Under the pieces are notes generated by a model. That model did not search any database. It worked only from the letters and a program-made list of their open reading frames with translations, and was not told the origin of the DNA. This document shows positions 58,102 through 64,000 of a stretch of 64,000 nucleotides of DNA, piece by piece. Both the position numbers and the translations under genes were made by a program. The stretch comes from a beta proteobacterium MWH-UniP1 (GTDB lineage: Bacteria; Pseudomonadota; Gammaproteobacteria; Burkholderiales; Burkholderiaceae_A). Location: the NCBI GenBank assembly GCA_036362785.1, contig CP143625.1, positions 807,401 to 871,400 on the forward strand. The letters run 5' to 3'. Numbering within the stretch: position 1 is the stretch's first letter; each line of letters opens with the position of its first letter.

Positions 58102-58842
58102 ATGAAAAAAGGCCAAAAAAGTAGGGCGAAAGGCAAGGCTCGCAGAAGTTTAACTTCTCGATGGCTGTTGTGGTCGTTTGGGCTGGCCTGCGCTGGATTG
58201 CTGGCGTATCAGACATGGATCTTTACGCAGGTAGTATGGTTCCGGTGGAACGACCCACGCACCACTGCTTTCATCGAGGCCGAAAAGGATCGGCTTCGGG
58301 CCAAGGGAACATCTAGTTCCATTCGGCAGATCTGGGTGCCTTATGGTGCCATTTCAGTCTCTGTAAAACAGGCTGTGGTTGCCGCCGAAGATTCCGCCTT
58401 TGCTTTTCATGATGGCGTGGATTGGGAGTCGATAGAAAAAGCCGCTCGGGAGAACATTCGGCGCGGACAGGTGCGGCGGGGTGGGTCGACCATCACCATG
58501 CAGCTGGCAAAAAACCTTTTCTTGTCGTCTGACCGGTCTTACGTAAGGAAAGCTCAGGAACTGGTGATCACGGGAATGCTTGAGGTAGTTATGGACAAAC
58601 GGCGAATTCTTGAGCTTTACCTGAATACCGCAGAATGGGGTGTCGGGGTGTTTGGTATCGAGGCCGCATCAAGGCACTACTTTGGTCTGCCAGCATCCCA
58701 AATAGATGCCATGCAGGCGGCCTGGCTGGCTTCTGTCTTACCGTCTCCGAAGCGGTTTGACCGCAATCGCGCGTCGGAATATCTGACCGAACGTGCCTTC
58801 GTTATTTTGGAGCGGATGCCCAAGGTGGCCCTGCCACGTTAG
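58102..58842 (+). CDS. mtgA: monofunctional peptidoglycan glycosyltransferase
   Basis: A 246-residue inner-membrane GT51 enzyme that polymerises lipid II. One N-terminal helix (WLLWSFGLACAGLLAYQ) follows a basic head. Motif 1 AVVAAEDSAFAFHDGVDWESI holds the catalytic Glu, motif 2 RRGGSTITMQLAKNLFLS, and motifs 3-5 include RKAQELVITGMLEVVMDKRRILELYLN (read in parts) and GVFGIEAASRHYFG. Full length. Divergent from the TauE-like gene. Confidence 0.95.
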   Translation: MKKGQKSRAKGKARRSLTSRWLLWSFGLACAGLLAYQTWIFTQVVWFRWNDPRTTAFIEAEKDRLRAKGTSSSIRQIWVPYGAISVSVKQAVVAAEDSAFAFHDGVDWESIEKAARENIRRGQVRRGGSTITMQLAKNLFLSSDRSYVRKAQELVITGMLEVVMDKRRILELYLNTAEWGVGVFGIEAASRHYFGLPASQIDAMQAAWLASVLPSPKRFDRNRASEYLTERAFVILERMPKVALPR

Positions 58843-58975
58843 TTGGGGCAGTTCTTTTTCGCGGCGCGTCCTGACAGCTCGATTGCGTCGTTGGCGGAAT
58901 ACCCCATCGTTTCAGGGGTTTTCATTGGCGAAATGGTTGACGTCACCAAGCCGAATCTGTTTCAATTTGCCTGCC

Positions 58976-59122
58976 TCTCAAAGGGAGTAGCTGGCACGAT
59001 CGTGCAAATGCGTCGTGTAGCGGTGTCGTCATTACGATATCGGTGGGCTGGCAGCCACTGGTGTTCGGTACCGTAACCTGGAACAGCGTTGTATCCGGGC
59101 AGCAAGACTGGCGAGGATTCCT
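58976..59122 (+). ncRNA. yybP-ykoY manganese riboswitch
   Basis: The leader of the TerC gene has the conserved elements of the Mn2+-sensing yybP-ykoY family in order: CTCTCAAAGGGAGTAGC (58975-58991), then GTCGTCATTACGATATCGG near 59025-59043 followed by TGGGCTGGCAGCCACTGG, CGGTACCGTAACCTGG, and the closing GGGCAGCAAGACTGGCGAGG near 59097-59116. In this family Mn2+ binding relieves termination or frees the ribosome site of exporters such as mntP, alx and terC-like genes. The remaining 58843-58975 part of the gap shows nothing. Confidence 0.85.
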
Positions 59123-59172
59123 AACAATTTGTTACCCAATCGTTGCCGGTTTGGGAAGAGAGGCTCGTCACG

Positions 59173-60195
59173 ATGATGTCCATCGGAACCCCCTTGTTGT
59201 GGTCGCTGTTTGCCGCCTTCGTGGTGGTGGCGCTTGCGATCGACTTTTTTGCAATGAACCGCCAGGGTGCTCATACCGTGAGCATCAAAGAGGCCACGAT
59301 CTGGTCCCTGATCTGGGTGGCGGTGTCCTTTGTCTTTGTGGGCTGGCTCTGGTGGTACCTGGGCGGCCTGGGTGCTGACCCTGTCGCCAAGGAATTGGCC
59401 GATGGCAAGGCACTGGAGTTCATCACCGGTTATCTGGTTGAGAAAGCACTGGCGGTCGACAACATCTTTGTGTTTTTGATGCTGTTTACGTATTTCGCCG
59501 TGCCGCCAGCGTTTCAAAAGCGTGTGCTCATGATCGGTATCCTGGGGGCGCTTGTCTTGCGTGCCGTCATGATTCTGATCGGTGCTTGGCTAATTGCTCA
59601 GTTCCACTGGATCATGTACGTGTTCGGTGCATTTCTGGTCTTTACCGGTGTCAAGATGTGGTGGGCGGCTGGGCAGGAGCCTGACTTGGATAACAACCCA
59701 GCACTTCGCTGGATCAACAAGCACATGAAGATGTCGCCAAACTACGATGGCGAGAAGTTCTTCACGATGGTCAACGGCGTAAAGATGGCAACACCGTTGT
59801 TTGTGGTGATCATCCTAATCGGTATTGTGGATCTGGTTTTTGCAGTGGACTCCATTCCTGCGATCTTCGCGATCACGACCGACCCTTTTATTGTGCTCAC
59901 CTCTAATGTGTTTGCCATTTTAGGTCTGCGGGCAATGTACTTCCTGCTTGCCGGCATGCATGAGAAATTTCACCTGCTGTCTTATGGTCTTGCCATCGTC
60001 CTGGTGTTCATTGGCGCCAAGATGCTGCTCATTGATGTGTACAAGATTCCTATCGTTTGGTCGCTAGGCTTTACGGTGGTTACCCTGGCAGTCACGATGA
60101 TCTTGTCGCTTCGGATTCCCGCAAAACCGGGTGAGTCCGGCACCGCCTTCCCGTTTGCCGCCAAGCAAGACGGCAAGTCGAAGACTGATCGTTGA
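59173..60195 (+). CDS. alx: TerC/Alx-family membrane protein, probable Mn2+ exporter
   Basis: A 340-residue protein with about nine membrane helices. The TerC-family acidic helix motifs are FITGYLVEKALAVDNIFVFLMLF and IVDLVFAVDSIPAIFAITTDPFIV (read in parts), containing the Asp/Glu residues thought to bind the metal. The length and sequence match E. coli Alx. The ATG at 59173 follows GAGAGG. The upstream Mn riboswitch strongly supports a role in Mn homeostasis. A strong terminator follows. Confidence 0.92.
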   Translation: MMSIGTPLLWSLFAAFVVVALAIDFFAMNRQGAHTVSIKEATIWSLIWVAVSFVFVGWLWWYLGGLGADPVAKELADGKALEFITGYLVEKALAVDNIFVFLMLFTYFAVPPAFQKRVLMIGILGALVLRAVMILIGAWLIAQFHWIMYVFGAFLVFTGVKMWWAAGQEPDLDNNPALRWINKHMKMSPNYDGEKFFTMVNGVKMATPLFVVIILIGIVDLVFAVDSIPAIFAITTDPFIVLTSNVFAILGLRAMYFLLAGMHEKFHLLSYGLAIVLVFIGAKMLLIDVYKIPIVWSLGFTVVTLAVTMILSLRIPAKPGESGTAFPFAAKQDGKSKTDR

Positions 60196-60213
60196 TCTGT
60201 TGACCGCTTCAGA

Positions 60214-60243
60214 GACAAGCGCCCCATCTTTGGGGCGTTTGTC
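60214..60243 (+). terminator. terminator after the TerC-family gene
   Basis: GACAAGCGCCCC (60214-60225), loop ATCTTT, GGGGCGTTTGTC (60232-60243): a 12-bp stem with one G-T pair. T-rich arm on the 3' side. Confidence 0.85.
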
Positions 60244-60307
60244 GTTTGGCCGGCCTTTTTTGGGCAAATGATTAGAATTCTTAGCTACAAAATTCTTCGA
60301 TTTCCCG

Positions 60308-61768
60308 ATGCCCAGTCTTCAAATCGTCTGGTTTAAACGTGATCTTCGGGTCCGGGATCATGTTGCCCTGAGTGTCGCAGCGCTGCGTGGGCCTGTGCTG
60401 GGGCTGGTGGTGTTTGAGCCATCTTTGTGGGCGCTGCCGGACAGCAGCGGTCGGCACGCGGCCTTTTATCAGGAGTCGTTGGACGATCTTAAGATCTCCG
60501 CCAACAAGCTTGGATTAAAGCTGTTGGTGGCAACCGGCGAGATGCCTGATCTATTGAAGGTCTTGGTCGATCAGTTTGGTGTTTTCACGCTTCACAGTCA
60601 TGAAGAGACCGGTAATTGGGAGAGTTTTGCACGCGATAAGCGGGTGGCGAATTGGTGCCGCGCGCATGGGGTTGCCTGGCTGGAGCACCCCCAAAACAAC
60701 GTGGTGCGCCGGTTAAAAGATCGCGACGATTGGGCCCGTATCTGGGAAAAGCGAATGGCACAGCCAACGGCTGGGCTGCCTGAGCTGCAGCCGATTGGCG
60801 GCGAGATTGAGCAGGGCATTGCCCGCCTGCCCGAGTGTTTTCGAACTGATGGCGTTTCGGGCTGGCAGGCCCTTGCCCGAGTGGATCATTGCCCTGGAAG
60901 GCAGCAGGGCGGTCGCCGTTCTGGTATCGCACTTTTAAAAAGCTTCGTCGAGGGCAGGGGGCTCGACTACCGTTGGCATATGAGTAGTCCCGGTACTTCT
61001 GAACAATCTTGTTCGCGGCTTTCTCCCCACTTGGCATGGGGAACCCTGTCGATCAAAGAAGTCATTCAGGCGATAGAGCGTGCCAAGACCAATTGGCAGA
61101 CGGAAGCTGGGCATCCCCACCAAAGCCGCATGCTGATGAGTCTAAAGAGCTTTGAGAGCCGGCTGCACTGGCGCTGTCACTTTATGCAGAAGCTGGAATC
61201 TGAGCCTGAGATTGAGTTTCGCTGTTTGCATCCGGCAACCCGGGGTCTACGCAATGAGGGGCTTTACACGAAAGAAGAAGAGCGGCTCTTTCAGGCTTGG
61301 CGAGATGGCCATACGGGCTTGCCTTTTGTCGACGCCTGCATGCGTTATCTTCATCACAACGGTTGGATTAATTTCCGAATGCGGGCCATGTTGGTGTCTT
61401 TTGCGAGCCAACATCTCTGGCTACATTGGCGGGAAACTGGCCAGCATTTGGCAAGACTCTTCACCGACTATGAACCCGGTATTCATTGGCCGCAGATTCA
61501 GATGCAAAGCGGCACCACCGGAATTAACACCATTCGTGTCTACAACCCGGAAAAACAACAAACAGATCAAGACCCCGATGGTCGTTTTGTTGCGGCTTGG
61601 GTGCCTGAGCATTTGGCTCCCAGTTATCCGTTGCCCATCGTCGATCATTTGGCGGCATCAAAGCTTGCGCGCGATCGGTTATGGGGCCTGCGAAAACAGG
61701 AAGATGTCCGTCAACAGGCCCAAGAGATTTTCAAAAAGCATGGCAGCCGAAAGTCGCGCAGGCGCTGA
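60308..61768 (+). CDS. cryptochrome/photolyase family protein (deoxyribodipyrimidine photolyase-like)
   Basis: A 486-residue flavoprotein. The N-terminal alpha/beta antenna domain begins [21 protein letters not shown]. The FAD-binding C-terminal domain has [46 protein letters not shown], and the ending [27 protein letters not shown] (read in parts). These fit class-I-like bacterial photolyases/cryptochromes that repair UV dimers with blue light or signal. The tripartite Trp electron path is likely but not mapped. Which activity it has is not decidable. Confidence 0.9.
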   Translation: MPSLQIVWFKRDLRVRDHVALSVAALRGPVLGLVVFEPSLWALPDSSGRHAAFYQESLDDLKISANKLGLKLLVATGEMPDLLKVLVDQFGVFTLHSHEETGNWESFARDKRVANWCRAHGVAWLEHPQNNVVRRLKDRDDWARIWEKRMAQPTAGLPELQPIGGEIEQGIARLPECFRTDGVSGWQALARVDHCPGRQQGGRRSGIALLKSFVEGRGLDYRWHMSSPGTSEQSCSRLSPHLAWGTLSIKEVIQAIERAKTNWQTEAGHPHQSRMLMSLKSFESRLHWRCHFMQKLESEPEIEFRCLHPATRGLRNEGLYTKEEERLFQAWRDGHTGLPFVDACMRYLHHNGWINFRMRAMLVSFASQHLWLHWRETGQHLARLFTDYEPGIHWPQIQMQSGTTGINTIRVYNPEKQQTDQDPDGRFVAAWVPEHLAPSYPLPIVDHLAASKLARDRLWGLRKQEDVRQQAQEIFKKHGSRKSRRR

Positions 61769-61867
61769 ATCTATTTCTGCAGTCTTCATTGCTTTTTCGG
61801 TTTTTGGAAAATCTAATTCATAAATATCTAGAACCGCTCCCCCAATGCTCGGGCTAGAGTGGTGCCT

Positions 61868-62185
61868 ATGCATTTTTTGTCAGTTCTAATGTTGAGTGTG
61901 GGCTTAGCGGCATCTTCAGCGGCTGCTTCCGAGTCGCTAACCCCTGTTGCGGCCCGGGCCCAGACCTGCGTGTCCTGCCACGGTGCATCTGGCCTGGGAT
62001 CGGACTTGGCCCCCGCCATTGCGGGACAAGACCAGCATCGCCTTCGCTCCAAACTTTTCGCATACAAGTACCGTCCCGGTGCCCCAAGCCTAATGGTGGA
62101 GGAGGCTCGCCGGCTCTCAGATCGCGAGATTGAGGAGCTTGCAGCCCTTTTTTCGAGCCCCGAGCATCTCGTCTCCCGGCCCTAA
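61868..62185 (+). CDS. small exported c-type cytochrome
   Basis: A 105-residue periplasmic monohaem cytochrome. A signal peptide ends near AAASES; haem motif CVSCHGASGLGSDLAPAIAGQ follows with the class I GxxPAI-type loop. A Met in PSLMVEEA could be the sixth ligand. Resembles the short cytochromes of the c4/c553 group. ATG at 61868 chosen; GTG codons lie just before. It converges on the cytochrome b gene and shares a terminator with it. Confidence 0.88.
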   Translation: MHFLSVLMLSVGLAASSAAASESLTPVAARAQTCVSCHGASGLGSDLAPAIAGQDQHRLRSKLFAYKYRPGAPSLMVEEARRLSDREIEELAALFSSPEHLVSRP

Positions 62186-62209
62186 CGGCGGGCTTTAGAA
62201 AACCAAAAT

Positions 62210-62238
62210 GCCTGAACCCCAGATTATGGGGTTCAGGC
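62210..62238. terminator. bidirectional terminator between cytochrome c and cytochrome b genes
   Basis: GCCTGAACCCC (62210-62220), 7-nt loop, GGGGTTCAGGC (62228-62238), a perfect 11-bp stem. Confidence 0.88.
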
Positions 62239-62261
62239 CTTAAATCGCTAGGTTTGACGGT

Positions 62262-62942
62262 TTAGATGGTGATGAGCCGCAGTTGGATTGCCCAAAAGTA
62301 GCCGATCGCCAGGATCATGGCCAGTCCCAGCCACCAGAAGGTGCGGCGGATACCCTCGGATGCATCGCCGATCTTATAGCCACTGATCATTGATTTAATC
62401 AGGTTCTCTTTGTGGGTAAAGCTTGAAAACAGCACCCCGGTGACATGCACACCGATCACCAGCAACAACAGATTGGCGAGTACCTCGTGAACCTCTTCGA
62501 AGAATTCCTCTTGAAACCCGCCATCCAGCATGATTCCAGATGTGGCCACGCCAATCACCAGAGATAAGATCACAATCACATCCAGGGCACCAAGCGGGTT
62601 GTGTCCCACCGTGTGAATCGGTTTTTTGGTAATCAACCCCTTCACATACGCGATGACGCGCTTCGGGCTTGGCACAAATGAGCTAAACCGTGCGTGCCGG
62701 GTGCCGATAATTCCCCAAATGATGCGAAAGGCGACCAGCCCAAGCATGGTGTAGCCACACGTGTTGTGAACGATGCGCAGGCTTTCCATGTCCTGAGTGA
62801 TCATGGCCCCGGCAAAGCAGACGGCGAGTGTCCAGTGGAATATCCGGGTGGGGAAGTCCCACACCAGAATTGCCTTGGGTGTTTTCTTTTTAAGAGAACC
62901 CTCAGCGCTTTGGGCATCGATTGTGGTCAAGGAATTATTCAT
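62262..62942 (-). CDS. cytochrome b561-type membrane subunit of the shp-dhc operon
   Basis: A 226-residue inner-membrane cytochrome b with four helices. Haem-ligand candidates are His in VWDFPTRIFHWTLAVCFAGAM, VHNTCGYTMLGLVAFRIIWG and VIGVHVTGVLF. Such proteins pass quinol electrons to periplasmic cytochromes. It is the third gene of shp-dhc-cyb and its start overlaps dhc by 4 bp. Together with SHP and DHC it would form a quinol-to-SHP chain. Confidence 0.88.
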   Translation of the reverse strand: MNNSLTTIDAQSAEGSLKKKTPKAILVWDFPTRIFHWTLAVCFAGAMITQDMESLRIVHNTCGYTMLGLVAFRIIWGIIGTRHARFSSFVPSPKRVIAYVKGLITKKPIHTVGHNPLGALDVIVILSLVIGVATSGIMLDGGFQEEFFEEVHEVLANLLLLVIGVHVTGVLFSSFTHKENLIKSMISGYKIGDASEGIRRTFWWLGLAMILAIGYFWAIQLRLITI

Positions 62943-63409
62943 TTCGGAATCCTTACGTTATCTTCTTCAAAATCACCCTTGGCAGCGGTGGTGTGACAGG
63001 CGGCGCAATTCGCGGCGCTTTTAATCGCGGCGCGTTGGTACACATTGGGCTGAATTTCTTTGTGTTTGCGCAGGAACCACTCCGTGGTGGTGAGCCGATC
63101 CTCTTTTGACGATTGCACTACCCGCTTATAAGTCCCGGCGTGTTGGTTTAGCCACTGACTGATTTCCTTTACTTGAGTGTCATCCAGGCTGGCATCGGTA
63201 CCGTAGTGGTTCGATAGCGAGTTCATGACCCGACCCCAGGCCGGTTTGGATAGAAACCCAGGGGGGTATGCCATGTGGCAGGTGCCGCACTCTTGTTTAT
63301 AGATGGTCAGCATCTGCGTTTCCGGCATCATGGGTTTGCCCGCGTAAGCGGCCGTGCTGGCCACGACTGCGACCGCAAAGGCCAGGGATTTGGTAACTGA
63401 GTTCATCAT
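62939..63409 (-). CDS. dhc: dihaem cytochrome c (DHC)
   Basis: A 156-residue periplasmic cytochrome with a signal peptide (MMNSVTKSLAFAVAVVASTAAYAG) and two haem motifs, CGTCHMAYPPGFL (about residue 41) and CAACH near the C-terminus. This is the DHC domain, the redox partner of SHP. WFLRKHKEI is the conserved segment between the haems. The ATG at 63409 follows GGAG. Middle gene of the shp-dhc-cyb operon; 20 bp after shp. Confidence 0.92.
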   Translation of the reverse strand: MMNSVTKSLAFAVAVVASTAAYAGKPMMPETQMLTIYKQECGTCHMAYPPGFLSKPAWGRVMNSLSNHYGTDASLDDTQVKEISQWLNQHAGTYKRVVQSSKEDRLTTTEWFLRKHKEIQPNVYQRAAIKSAANCAACHTTAAKGDFEEDNVRIPK

Positions 63410-63429
63410 GAATCTCCGAAGGTGTTGAT

Positions 63430-63846
63430 TTATTTTTTGACACTCATCACATAGGCGATGAAGTCGGCTTTCTCCTGGGCGGAGCATTCCCGGCCAACGA
63501 CGTCGTTGCAATTGCGACGGAACCATTTGTTCACTTTTGCAGTGTCAGTGAAGGCTTTCGGGTTGGCGCTCGGGGCGAGGGGCTCGATAGCTTTCCCGGT
63601 TGAACTATGCTTTCCTTGGGCCATGGGGTTACTGTTGTGGCACGAAGCGCAGCTCAGATCTTTGCCGTGTTTGGCGTTATAAAAGGTCTTGCCGCGTTCG
63701 ATATCACCGGGCTTTCCGGCGGCGGTGCTCCACTGGGACAGTTGGGCCGCAGGCGTGGTGTCGGCGGCGCTAGCGGTGACGGCGGCCAATAGCATTCCGG
63801 CGCTAAGAATTAGGCGTACGGGTAGGGACTTTGGGATGCGAATCAT
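63430..63846 (-). CDS. shp: SHP (sphaeroides haem protein), DUF1924 cytochrome c
   Basis: A 138-residue monohaem cytochrome with a signal peptide (LILSAGMLLAAVTASAAD) and the haem motif CASCHNSNPMAQGKHSSTGKAI. WFRRNCNDVVGREC near the C-terminus contains the Asn and two Cys (disulfide) typical of SHP, whose Asn ligand lets O2, NO or other small ligands bind. SHP's physiological role is still debated. It heads the shp-dhc-cyb operon; an OmpR-type direct repeat lies 75 bp upstream. Confidence 0.92.
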   Translation of the reverse strand: MIRIPKSLPVRLILSAGMLLAAVTASAADTTPAAQLSQWSTAAGKPGDIERGKTFYNAKHGKDLSCASCHNSNPMAQGKHSSTGKAIEPLAPSANPKAFTDTAKVNKWFRRNCNDVVGRECSAQEKADFIAYVMSVKK

Positions 63847-63920
63847 GATGATTTCTCCATGCGGTTAAAAAGAACACAGGCGCAGTATGGGAAATCCATG
63901 ATTGATGGAACCTGAAGGGC

Positions 63921-63938
63921 TCATTCATCTTGCGTTCA
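63921..63938. promoter_or_regulatory. OmpR-type direct repeat upstream of shp
   Basis: TCATTCATCTTGCGTTCA contains two TTCA cores at an 11-bp period, matching 14 of 18 positions of the repeat upstream of the multihaem cytochrome operon (54212-54229). It lies 75-92 bp upstream of shp; a CATACT hexamer nearer the gene could be the -10 element. Confidence 0.55.
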
Positions 63939-63982
63939 GCCGGCGTGGATAAGACTGCAAACCTTCTATAGGAGTTTTGAAC

Positions 63983-64000
63983 ATGAACAAAACCGCACTT
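63983..64000 (+). CDS. start of a gene cut by the right window edge
   Basis: The last 18 bases read MNKTAL. TAGGAG (63969-63974) lies 8 nt upstream of the ATG, a good ribosome site. The gene is divergent from shp and might share its regulation. Only the first six codons are visible; no function can be given. Confidence 0.5.

Overview
The window reads as a stretch of a betaproteobacterial chromosome, most likely order Burkholderiales. The supporting signs are a Bug-type (TctC) solute-binding protein, an aceE-aceF-lpd operon whose lpd carries its own lipoyl domain, a hemC-hemD-hemX-hemY string, a trxB / ftsK-lolA-rarA-serS-tRNA-Ser block, nadE-glnB, and a CysI-like reductase followed by a DUF934 protein. 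The assignment rests on gene content and order, not on a 16S gene. I did no database search.

Layout. 1-2.6 kb: rlmJ (cut by the left edge) and an AlkA-type glycosylase, then malate synthase (aceB). 2.6-12.5 kb: a DUF442-type phosphatase/sulfurtransferase, a Bug protein, cutA, a TlpA-like thioredoxin, a TonB-dependent receptor, a MacA-MacB efflux set, a GNAT enzyme and a BrnT/BrnA toxin-antitoxin pair, ending at tRNA-Arg(ACG). 12.7-21.9 kb: a FixL/FixJ-like two-component system divergent from the pyruvate dehydrogenase operon. 22-25 kb: a TRAP transporter. 25-30.4 kb: argH divergent from hemCDXY. 30.4-36.7 kb: a membrane H+-pyrophosphatase divergent from soluble ppa, nadE-glnB, an Smr protein and trxB. 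36.8-42.7 kb: ftsK-lolA-rarA-serS and tRNA-Ser(CGA).

42.66-48.79 kb is a compact integrative mobilizable element inserted in the 3' end of tRNA-Ser. It is bounded by an 18-bp direct repeat (attL/attR) and carries a tyrosine integrase, a cytosine-5 methyltransferase with an overlapping restriction endonuclease, a long non-coding stretch with inverted repeats (candidate oriT), mobC, and a relaxase gene with a second gene nested inside it in another frame. It has no conjugation apparatus of its own and is visibly more A+T-rich than its surroundings. Just beyond attR lies a 3' fragment of arsA, probably left by an older event at the same tRNA.

49.4-64 kb is redox and stress chromosome: a Gly-rich secreted protein, a SYLF protein, a siroheme sulfite/nitrite reductase with DUF934, an eight-heme cytochrome gene broken by a single-base frameshift, dadA with a divergent Lrp regulator, DsrE-like and Rnk-like proteins, a TauE-type exporter, mtgA, a yybP-ykoY manganese riboswitch upstream of a TerC/Alx-type gene, a photolyase, a small cytochrome c, and the shp-dhc-cytochrome b operon. 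The two cytochrome operons share an 11-bp-period direct repeat at a similar distance upstream, which suggests one OmpR-type regulator controls both.

Other signals that ordinary annotation would miss are a perfect 13-bp palindrome (GGTGTCAGACACC or its T-centred form) placed in the same reading frame inside three unrelated genes, a related 50-bp repeat in the aceF and lpd linkers, and a perfect FNR-type box between the TonB receptor and macA.
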